This document shows positions 8,305-14,732 of a stretch of 17,924 bases of DNA, piece after piece (positions within the stretch are counted from its first letter, which is position 1; every line of letters starts with the position of its first letter). The translations under genes and the position numbers were made by a program. Source of the stretch: JAYPWI01 sp038135065. Lineage in GTDB: Bacteria; Actinomycetota; Acidimicrobiia; Acidimicrobiales; Poriferisodalaceae. Location of the stretch: NCBI GenBank assembly GCA_038135065.1, contig JAYPWI010000045.1:1-17924 (forward strand). Reading direction: 5' to 3'. The notes under the pieces were generated by a model. The model was not told the origin of the DNA. It made no database searches and was given only the letters and a program-made list of their open reading frames with translations.

Positions 8305-9510
8305 ATGACCGACACCCTCTCCGCTGATCAGCTGACCATCCGGGACCGGGCCAGAGCGCTGGCCACCGAGGTCATCGCGCCACGAGCCGCCGAGGTGGAT
8401 CGCACTGAGGAGTACCCCTGGGACAACGTGGCCGCCCTGCGCGAAGCGGGCTTCACCGGCATGACCATCCCAACCGAGCTCGGCGGCCCGGGCCGGTCCT
8501 TCCTCGACGCAGTCCTGGTCATCGAGGAGATGGCCAAGGTGTGCGGGGTCAGTGGGCGAATCGCGGTCGAATGCAACATGGGGGCGATCTCGGCCGTCAT
8601 GGCGTACGGCACCGACGAGCAGCGCAAGCTGGCTGCCGATCTCGTCCTGTCAGGCGACAAACCGGCCATCTGCATCACCGAACCCGACGCGGGCAGCGCT
8701 GCGTCGGAGATGACGACCCGGGCCGACCAGCGGGGCTCGTCCTATGTACTCAACGGCACGAAGCACTGGATCACCGGCGGCGGGGTGTCACGGTTGCACC
8801 TCGTGTTCGCCCGGGTGTTCGACGAAGCGGGCGAAGAGCAGGGCATCGGCGGCTTCCTGGCCATCCGGGACGAAACCCCGGGCCTCGTGTACGGCCTGCG
8901 CGAGCCCACCCTGGGGCTGCGAGGCATTCCCGAACGGGAGGTGATCTTCGAGGACATGGTCGTCGAATCGGACATGGTCCTGCTCCCTCCGTCGGGGTTC
9001 CGCCGAGGATTCGCCGATCTGATGAACGCGTACAACTCGCAGCGGGTCGGGGCAGGGACCGTGGCGCTGGGGCTGGCGGCCGGCGCCTACGAACTGGCCC
9101 TCGACTTCGTGAAAGAGCGCGAACAGTTCGGCCGACCCATCGCCGAGTTCCAGGGCCTGCAGTGGATGCTGGCCGACATGTCGGTGAAGCTCGAAGCAGC
9201 CCGCTCGCTCACCCATCGAGCCGCTGCCTCGCGGGGCCCAAATGGCAGCCCCTTCCCCGATCCGACCCTGGCCGCCCAAGCCAAGATCTTCACCGCCGAG
9301 CGAGCCATCGAAGTGGTCAACGATGCCCTCCAGCTGTTCGGAGCAGCCGGGTACAGCCGCAGGAACCCCCTCGAGCGAATGCTGCGGGACGTCAGGATGT
9401 TCACCATCGGGGGTGGCACCGCGCAGATCCTGCGCACGGTGGTGGCCTCCCGGATCCTGGACATGAAGCTCCCCCAACACCGGGGTGGTTTCCTGCCCCG
9501 AGGCGACTGA
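8305..9510 (+). CDS. Acyl-CoA-dehydrogenase-fold flavoprotein, desulfinase-like (catalytic Glu absent)
   Basis: A 401-residue cytoplasmic FAD enzyme with the full acyl-CoA dehydrogenase architecture: N-terminal helical domain (1-120), beta domain with CITEPDAGS (123-131) and GTKHWITGGG (151-160) that contacts flavin and substrate, and C-terminal helical domain with REQFGRPIAEFQ and the final TAQILRTVVASRIL. Both positions that normally supply the catalytic base are changed. The C-terminal YEGT-type site reads IGGGT, and the helix-G site of isovaleryl-CoA dehydrogenases is Gln246 (NAYNSQRVG). Arg85 (GVSGRIAVE) lies near the acyl pocket. As I recall, Gln246 plus an Arg at about 84 marks 3-sulfinopropionyl-CoA desulfinase (Acd of Advenella), which removes sulfite without net oxidation. 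A desulfinase or related elimination is therefore more likely than ordinary alpha,beta-dehydrogenation. It sits between P450 genes, so its CoA substrate probably arises from the island's own pathway. Confidence 0.85.
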   Translation: MTDTLSADQLTIRDRARALATEVIAPRAAEVDRTEEYPWDNVAALREAGFTGMTIPTELGGPGRSFLDAVLVIEEMAKVCGVSGRIAVECNMGAISAVMAYGTDEQRKLAADLVLSGDKPAICITEPDAGSAASEMTTRADQRGSSYVLNGTKHWITGGGVSRLHLVFARVFDEAGEEQGIGGFLAIRDETPGLVYGLREPTLGLRGIPEREVIFEDMVVESDMVLLPPSGFRRGFADLMNAYNSQRVGAGTVALGLAAGAYELALDFVKEREQFGRPIAEFQGLQWMLADMSVKLEAARSLTHRAAASRGPNGSPFPDPTLAAQAKIFTAERAIEVVNDALQLFGAAGYSRRNPLERMLRDVRMFTIGGGTAQILRTVVASRILDMKLPQHRGGFLPRGD

Positions 9511-9540
9511 ACGCCGGGCCGGAACAGGGCAGCGCCCCAC

Positions 9541-9546
9541 TAACGT
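9541..9546 (+). promoter_or_regulatory. Candidate -10 box (TAACGT) for a second leaderless promoter
   Basis: A TANNNT hexamer lies in the 42-bp gap after the acyl-CoA-dehydrogenase-fold gene. It is exactly 6 nt before the ATG at 9553, and no ribosome site precedes that ATG. The geometry is identical to that before the ATG at 5810, suggesting an internal start that can drive the P450 and both amidotransferase genes separately. Confidence 0.45.
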
Positions 9547-9552
9547 GCAGCC

Positions 9553-10860
9553 ATGACCGGCACTGCGGCTTCCCTCTCAGTCGAGCCCTACGTCGACCAG
9601 GGCGGGCCCGACGATGCCGACATCAGCGACCACGACGTCTGGGCCCGCGACGTGCCCCACGCAACGTTCACCCGACTGCGGCGCGAGGAACCCGTGGCGT
9701 GGATCGAGGAGCGAGACGGTGGTCGGGGCTACTGGGCCGTGACCCGGTACGCCGATGCCATTGCCGTCAGCAGGGACACCGAGACCTTCACCTCGGCTGA
9801 CGGCATCCGCCTCGAGGACATGGACCCCGAGGAGACGGAAGCCCGGCGGACCATGATGGAAACCGACCCGCCCGACCACACCCGTTTCCGTCGCTTGGTC
9901 AGCAGGGGGTTCACCCCCCGGGTGGTCGCCACCTACGAGGCTGCCATTCGTGGCCTGGCCGCCGACGTCCTCGACCAAGCCGTCCCCAAGGGCCGGTTCG
10001 ACGTCGTGGAGGAGGTGGCCAAAGAACTCCCCATGCGCATGTTGGGGCGCATGCTGGGCACCAGCGACGACGACGGCCACCGCCTCGTGCACTGGGGTGA
10101 TGCCCTCCTCGGCAACACCGACCCCGAGTTCACCGATCACGTGGTCGACCAGGTCGACACCGACGCCTTCCGGATGATGCCCTTCCGTAGCCCGGCAGCG
10201 ATCGAGATCTTCGAGTACGCCGAGCGCATGGCGGCCGAACGTCGCGCCAATCCGACCGATGACGTGATCTCCCAACTCCTCGCACCGACCAGCACGGGCG
10301 AGCCCCTGAGCGACCTCGAGTTCAAGAACTTCTTCACCCTGGTCATCGCCGCTGGCAACGACACCACCCGGTACTCGATCACCCACGGACTGTGGGTGCT
10401 ACTCCACCACCCCCACCTCGTCACAGCGTGGCGCGATGCCCATCTCGCCGGCCACGCAGAGCTCACCCTCTCCGCGGTCGAGGAGGTCCTCCGCACCGGC
10501 TCGGTCACCACCCACTTCCGCCGGACGGCCACCCGTGACACCACCCTGGGCGGACAGCAGATCAAGGCGGGCGACAAGGTGGTGATCTACTTCCTCAGCG
10601 CCAACCACGACGAGGACCAGTTCCCCCACCCCTTCCGCTTCGATCTGGCCCGCACGGGCAACGACCACATGGCCTTCGGTCTCCGGGGACCCCACCTGTG
10701 CCTCGGCGCCTGGCTGGCCCGCATGGAGCTGAAGGTGGTCTTCGAGGAGCTGCTGTCACGGGTCGTCCGAGTCGAACAGGACGGGCCGATCGAGCGCCTG
10801 CGGTCGAACTTCATCTCCGGTATCAAGCACCTACCGATCAAGATCCTCGAGACGGCATGA
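9553..10860 (+). CDS. Cytochrome P450 (third, divergent)
   Basis: A 435-residue soluble P450, clearly more distant from the tandem pair and about 20 residues longer at the N-terminus. It has TDPPDHTRFRRLVSRGFTP in the C-helix region (104-122), AGNDTT (267-272, Asp in place of Glu in the acid-alcohol pair), ExxR Glu311-Arg314, and heme loop FGLRGPHLCLG with ligand Cys383. It is expected to be an O2- and ferredoxin-dependent monooxygenase. The GPHLCLG-type loop resembles the broad bacterial group that contains alkyl- and steroid-side-chain hydroxylases, but that does not identify a substrate. Its stop overlaps the next ATG (ATGA), so it is translationally coupled to the glutamine amidotransferase. 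This is the closest physical tie between P450 and gamma-glutamyl chemistry in the cluster. Confidence 0.95.
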   Translation: MTGTAASLSVEPYVDQGGPDDADISDHDVWARDVPHATFTRLRREEPVAWIEERDGGRGYWAVTRYADAIAVSRDTETFTSADGIRLEDMDPEETEARRTMMETDPPDHTRFRRLVSRGFTPRVVATYEAAIRGLAADVLDQAVPKGRFDVVEEVAKELPMRMLGRMLGTSDDDGHRLVHWGDALLGNTDPEFTDHVVDQVDTDAFRMMPFRSPAAIEIFEYAERMAAERRANPTDDVISQLLAPTSTGEPLSDLEFKNFFTLVIAAGNDTTRYSITHGLWVLLHHPHLVTAWRDAHLAGHAELTLSAVEEVLRTGSVTTHFRRTATRDTTLGGQQIKAGDKVVIYFLSANHDEDQFPHPFRFDLARTGNDHMAFGLRGPHLCLGAWLARMELKVVFEELLSRVVRVEQDGPIERLRSNFISGIKHLPIKILETA

Positions 10861-11627
10861 CCCATCCCGACCGGACCCTTCGAGCACTCGTCATCTGCCA
10901 CGAGGACGTGGTCGGGGCGGGCTTCGTGGAGGAGCGCCTCATCGAGCGCGGCCTCGAGGTCACCCGCCATACGGTGGTGCCCGACATCGAACGGCCCGAC
11001 CTACCCAGCTCCTTCCCTGAGCTCGATGGGTACGACGTGGTGATCCCCATGGGCTCCTACTTCTCGGTGTACGACCGAGCCACCATCGGCGCGTGGATCG
11101 ACGAGGAGATCGAGTTGCTGGCCAACGCCCACCGCCAGGGGGTGCCCGTGTTGGGGATCTGCTTCGGGGGCCAGGCCCTGGCCGCCGCCCTCGGCGGCAA
11201 TGTGGAAGCGGCCGAGAGGACCGAACTGGGGTGGTACGAAATCGAACCCCTGGTCGCCGATCTCCCCGTCGCCGTCGGACCCTGGCTCGAATGGCACCAC
11301 GATCGCTTCTCCGTCCCACCAGGGGCACAGTTGCTGGCCCGCACCGAGACAGCTCCGCAACTGTTCCGGTCAGGCACCAGTGTGGGCACCCAGTTCCACC
11401 CTGAGATCTCGGTGGAGTTGATGCAGGCATGGCTGGAGCAGGCTGAGGACGAGTACCTGGCCACCTACCAGGTCACCCGCGAGCAACTCCTGCGGGACGT
11501 GCAGGATCACGAGATGAGCAATCGGGCAAACTGCTACGACCTCGTCGACTGGTTCCTCGCCGACGTGGCCGGGCTCATGCCCCGACGTGAGGGCGACGAG
11601 GCCGCCGGGAGGGAAGGACACCCGTGA
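10857..11627 (+). CDS. Class I glutamine amidotransferase-domain protein (GMP-synthase-like, stand-alone)
   Basis: A 256-residue cytoplasmic protein with a single triad-type GATase I domain: nucleophile Cys102 in GICFGGQ, His181 and Glu183 in QFHPE. Residues 1-190 cover the domain. A further 66 or so residues form a charged, helical-looking tail ending in DLVDWFLADV and a Gly/Glu-rich end, longer than a minimal GATase domain. No synthetase domain is attached or adjacent, so it is unlikely to act in GMP synthesis. Stand-alone homologues occur next to GS-like ligases in aniline-type clusters, where they are thought to hydrolyse or handle gamma-glutamyl amides; a similar role is inferred here. 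The frame extends upstream to 10698 inside the P450 gene, but the ATG at 10857 with the ATGA overlap is the clear start. Its stop overlaps the next GTG by 4 bp. Confidence 0.88.
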   Translation: MTHPDRTLRALVICHEDVVGAGFVEERLIERGLEVTRHTVVPDIERPDLPSSFPELDGYDVVIPMGSYFSVYDRATIGAWIDEEIELLANAHRQGVPVLGICFGGQALAAALGGNVEAAERTELGWYEIEPLVADLPVAVGPWLEWHHDRFSVPPGAQLLARTETAPQLFRSGTSVGTQFHPEISVELMQAWLEQAEDEYLATYQVTREQLLRDVQDHEMSNRANCYDLVDWFLADVAGLMPRREGDEAAGREGHP

Positions 11628-12358
11628 AACGACCACTCATCGGGTTGCCGGGCCGCCGCAAGAAGGGCAGCCAGATCGTCGACTGGGTTCGAGCCCTGGA
11701 CCACATCGACGTGGATCTGTACATCGCGGACTACGCAACCGCAGTGCTGGCCGCCGGTGGCCTCCCCGTCCACATCCCCATGGACGTCGACCCCGCCGAC
11801 ATCGCCGGCGAGCTCGACGGGTTGGTCCTGACCGGTGGCGCCGACATCGATCCCCACCTCTACGGCGCTGAGCCCCAGACCGAGGATTTTCCACCCGAAG
11901 TCGACAGGGACACCCTCGAGTTGGCCCTCATCGAGCAGGCCGCCGACCTGGGCGCCCCGATCCTGGGTATCTGTCGCGGCCTCCAGATCATCAACGTCGC
12001 CCATGGGGGCACCTTGAACCAGCACGACGAGGCCCATGCCGGCTTCGACCTGCCGCCGGAAACCGAACTCCACGAGGTCCACATCGCCGAGGGATCGGCC
12101 CTGCACGGCATGTACGGCCCACGCCGAGCAGTCAACTCACTGCATCACCAGACCATCGATGTCGTGGGATCAGGGCTGCGGGTGGCCGCCGCTGCGCCCG
12201 ACGGGGTGGTGGAGGCCATCGAGGGGACGGATCGCCCCGTCGTTGCCGTGCAATGGCATCCCGAAATGATGAGCACGGCCCACGGTGACCCAGTGTTCGC
12301 CTGGATCGTCGAGCAGGCTGCCGCCTTCCGGGCACGCCGCCTGAAGTTCCCCGAGTAG
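11624..12358 (+). CDS. Gamma-glutamyl-amide hydrolase, PuuD/peptidase C26 family
   Basis: A 244-residue cytoplasmic enzyme of family length. It carries the C26 pattern: an early IGLPG strand, LVLTGGADIDPHLYG (68-82), nucleophile Cys117 in GICRGLQIINVAHGGTL, the HHQ motif (174-176), and His212/Glu214 in QWHPE completing the triad. Known members hydrolyse gamma-glutamyl-GABA (PuuD) or related gamma-glutamyl amides, releasing glutamate. With the GS-like ligase at the left edge it makes the on/off pair of a glutamylation route. The GTG start at 11624 is set by the GTGA overlap with the preceding gene. It is the last gene of the plus-strand arm; no U-rich terminator was seen after it, and the next start is 51 bp on. 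Confidence 0.92.
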   Translation: MKRPLIGLPGRRKKGSQIVDWVRALDHIDVDLYIADYATAVLAAGGLPVHIPMDVDPADIAGELDGLVLTGGADIDPHLYGAEPQTEDFPPEVDRDTLELALIEQAADLGAPILGICRGLQIINVAHGGTLNQHDEAHAGFDLPPETELHEVHIAEGSALHGMYGPRRAVNSLHHQTIDVVGSGLRVAAAAPDGVVEAIEGTDRPVVAVQWHPEMMSTAHGDPVFAWIVEQAAAFRARRLKFPE

Positions 12359-12397
12359 TCGCAGGGGTCCACTTCCTGGCAAGCTGTCGGCCTGTCC

Positions 12398-12405
12398 GAA
12401 AGGTG
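12398..12405 (+). promoter_or_regulatory. Ribosome binding site GAAAGGTG before the small membrane protein gene
   Basis: This purine-rich sequence lies 4 nt before the ATG at 12410. It is the main sequence support, beside the hydrophobic span, that the short frame is a real gene. Confidence 0.6.
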
Positions 12406-12409
12406 ACCG

Positions 12410-12601
12410 ATGGCGAATGACGGCGACACCCGCAAGGTCAACGAGTCCGTGCTCAAGGATCCAGCTGCAAAGTGGATCCCCATGGAGCAGTTCCGAAGCT
12501 TCAGCCGGGCCGACCAGATCTGGGTGATCATCGGGCTAGCCATCCTCGTGATCACCCTCAACCTCGTGTTCGGGCTCGGCAACGGGGAGCCCACCCCGTA
12601 A
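12410..12601 (+). CDS. Small single-span membrane protein of unknown function (63 aa)
   Basis: The product is not recognised. The N-terminal half (about 1-36) is polar and charged. Residues 38-57 (IWVIIGLAILVITLNLVFGL) are a single hydrophobic span, and the tail is short and Gly/Pro rich. With Arg/Lys before the span and few charges after it, an N-in orientation is likely. A GAAAGGTG site supports the start. It stands between the catabolic island and thrS, 51 bp after the hydrolase and 82 bp before thrS, so it could be read with either. Its protein-like amino-acid balance and ribosome site argue for a real gene, but no function can be assigned. Confidence 0.7.
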   Translation: MANDGDTRKVNESVLKDPAAKWIPMEQFRSFSRADQIWVIIGLAILVITLNLVFGLGNGEPTP

Positions 12602-12683
12602 ATCAGCCAACGCCCACGGACCCGGTCGGTATCGTTGAAGCGTCCCGTAGCAGGGGCACGCTCCCGCCGGGAAGGTTCACCAC
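12602..12683 (+). promoter_or_regulatory. thrS leader with candidate -10 TATCGT and ribosome site GGGAAGG
   Basis: TATCGT at 12630-12635 fits a TANNNT -10 box and would start transcription near 12641, leaving a leader of about 40 nt. GGGAAGG at 12669-12675 lies 8 nt before the ATG. A short TCCC-GCC-GGGA hairpin overlaps the ribosome site, but it is too small to call a regulatory element. No T-box or anticodon-like operator is evident. Confidence 0.45.
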
Positions 12684-14648
12684 ATGAGTTCAGAGGTCGT
12701 TGTCGTACTGCCCGATGGCAGTGAGCGGACCCTGCCTGAGGGAGCGACGGGTGCCGATCTCGCGTCGTCGCTCGGCAAGCGTGCCGCTCGTGATGCCTTG
12801 ATTGCGGTTGCCGACGGCGAGCAGTTGGACCTCAACCGCCAACTCCGTTCCGGTGCATCGGTGTCATTGGTGTTCCCCGACTCGCCCGACGGCCTCGAGG
12901 TGCTACGACACTCCACCGCCCACGTCCTCGCTCAGGCCGTGCTGAACCTGTATCCCGGAGCGACCTTCTCCATCGGTCCACCGATCGAGGACGGCTTCTA
13001 CTACGACTTCGATCTGCCCGACGGCGCGACCTTCAGTGACGACGACCTGGCCCGGATCGAATCGAAGATGAAGGAGATCGTCGGCCGGCGTCAGCCATTC
13101 GTTCGCAGCGAGGTCGACCGGGCCGAAGCCGATCGCCTCTTCGCCACCCATCCCTACAAGCTCGAGATTCTCGACGGGGAAGCCGACGACCCCTCTTCGG
13201 GCCCCGAGGGCGGGGTCATCACGACATACCGCAACACCGACGAGTTCGTCGACCTGTGCCGAGGGCCCCACGTGCCCGATACGGGCTATCTGGGCCACTT
13301 CAAGCTCATGCGGGTGGCCGGTGCGTACTGGCGAGGAGACGAGAAGCGTCAGATGCTGCAACGCATCTACGGCACGGCCTGGGCATCCAAGGCCGATCTC
13401 GAAGCCCACCTACACCGCCTCGAGGAGGCGGCGCAGCGCGACCACCGCCGCCTGGCTACCGAACTCGACCTGTTGAGCTTCCCGCCCGAACTCGGTGGTG
13501 GCCTGGCCGTGTGGCACCCCAGGGGCGCCATCATCCGCAAGATCATGGAGGACTACAGCCGCGAACGGCACGACGCAGCCGGGTACCAGTTCGTCTACAC
13601 ACCCCATCTGGCCAACGAGCGCCTGTTCCAGACCTCGGGTCATCTCGACTTCTACGCGGACGGGATGTACCCGCCCATGGAGATGGACAACGGCACGTAC
13701 TACCCGAAGCCGATGAACTGTCCCATGCACTGCCTCATCTTCGGTACGGGACAGCGCAGCTACAAGGAGTTACCACTCCGTCTGTTCGAGTTGGGCACCG
13801 TCTACCGCTACGAGCGGTCGGGAACCCTGCACGGGCTGATGCGAATCCGGGGATTCACCCAGGACGACAGCCACCTGTACGTGGCTCCTGAGCAGTTGGC
13901 CGACGAGATCGCCTCACTCCTGGACTTCGTACTGTCGGTGCTGCGGGCCTTCGGCTTCGAAGACTTCACCTTCAACCTGTCGACCAAGGATCCCGAGAAG
14001 TACGTGGGATCCGACGAGATCTGGGTCGAAGCCACAGCCGCCCTGCGCGAAGCGCTGGACCGTCACGGTCTCGAGTACGCCATCAAGGAGGGCGACGCTG
14101 CCTTCTACGGCCCCAAGATCGACATCGACGTCCGCGACGCAATCGGTCGATCCTGGCAGCTCTCCACCATCCAGGCCGACTTCAACCTGCCCGAACGGTT
14201 CGACCTGCACTACGTAGGCTCGGACGGGCAGCGACACCGTCCGATCATGTTGCACCGGGCCCTGTTCGGGTCGATCGAGCGCTTCTTCGGAGTGCTGGTG
14301 GAGCACTATGGCGGAGCCTTTCCTTCGTGGCTGGCCCCCGTCCAGGTACAGGTACTCGGTGTGCGCGCCGACCACGACGACGCCGTCCGGTCGATCGTGG
14401 ATCGCCTTGGGGCCGAGGGGTTCCGGGCCAACATGGTCGAGGCCGACGACCCACTGGGGGCCCGCATCCGCAAGGGCAAGCTCGAGAAGATCCCCTACAT
14501 CCTGGTGATCGGCGACGACGACGTGGCCGGTGGCACCGCAGGGGTCAACCCTCGCGGAGGCCAGGTGGAGCGCGGGGTTCCCATCGACGCCTTCATCACC
14601 CGACTCCGCGAGGACGTCGACACCAAGCAGGCCGCCCCCACGACCTGA
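12684..14648 (+). CDS. thrS: Threonyl-tRNA synthetase
   Basis: A full-length 654-residue class II aminoacyl-tRNA synthetase that charges tRNA-Thr. The domains are in order: TGS (about 1-65); N-terminal editing domain with the HxxxH zinc-like site His76/His80 and Cys192-xxx-His196 that clears mis-charged Ser-tRNA; catalytic core with motif 2 (YRYERSGTLHGL, 374-385) and motif 3 (HRALFGSIERF, 524-534); and the C-terminal anticodon-binding domain from about 545. The catalytic zinc ligands Cys346 (MNCPMHC), His397 (FTQDDSH) and His524 are all present. The start ATG has a ribosome site 8 nt upstream. It is a core gene whose phylogeny would be useful for placing the organism. Confidence 0.98.
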   Translation: MSSEVVVVLPDGSERTLPEGATGADLASSLGKRAARDALIAVADGEQLDLNRQLRSGASVSLVFPDSPDGLEVLRHSTAHVLAQAVLNLYPGATFSIGPPIEDGFYYDFDLPDGATFSDDDLARIESKMKEIVGRRQPFVRSEVDRAEADRLFATHPYKLEILDGEADDPSSGPEGGVITTYRNTDEFVDLCRGPHVPDTGYLGHFKLMRVAGAYWRGDEKRQMLQRIYGTAWASKADLEAHLHRLEEAAQRDHRRLATELDLLSFPPELGGGLAVWHPRGAIIRKIMEDYSRERHDAAGYQFVYTPHLANERLFQTSGHLDFYADGMYPPMEMDNGTYYPKPMNCPMHCLIFGTGQRSYKELPLRLFELGTVYRYERSGTLHGLMRIRGFTQDDSHLYVAPEQLADEIASLLDFVLSVLRAFGFEDFTFNLSTKDPEKYVGSDEIWVEATAALREALDRHGLEYAIKEGDAAFYGPKIDIDVRDAIGRSWQLSTIQADFNLPERFDLHYVGSDGQRHRPIMLHRALFGSIERFFGVLVEHYGGAFPSWLAPVQVQVLGVRADHDDAVRSIVDRLGAEGFRANMVEADDPLGARIRKGKLEKIPYILVIGDDDVAGGTAGVNPRGGQVERGVPIDAFITRLREDVDTKQAAPTT

Positions 14649-14689
14649 CATCTTCGGCCGGAGAGCCTGCTGCCTTGGGACCACGGCGG

Positions 14690-14732
14690 GCGCCCCACTA
14701 CGCTCCGAACGTCACCGAGGGAAGGCCGCTTC
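14690..14732 (+). promoter_or_regulatory. Candidate promoter and ribosome site of the M23 gene
   Basis: GCGCCCCACTA followed by CGCT gives a TACGCT -10-like box at 14699-14704. GAGGGAAGG at 14717-14725 lies 7 nt before the GTG at 14733. The 11-base string ending in the -10 start is identical to one before the P450 start (9532-9542). Confidence 0.4.

Noticed and set aside
8541..9800. Plus-strand 419-codon frame across the acyl-CoA-dehydrogenase-fold gene
   Set aside because: It is an Arg/Gly/His-rich out-of-frame reading of a well-supported gene, and it crosses that gene's stop and the next promoter and start.
10857..11627. Glutaminase half of GMP synthetase
   Set aside because: No ATP-pyrophosphatase domain follows, the C-terminal tail differs, and the gene is embedded in a catabolic operon.
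12602..12683. T-box or other tRNA-sensing leader before thrS
   Set aside because: The leader is only about 40 nt after the likely -10 box, with no T-box-like conserved sequence or room for the antiterminator.
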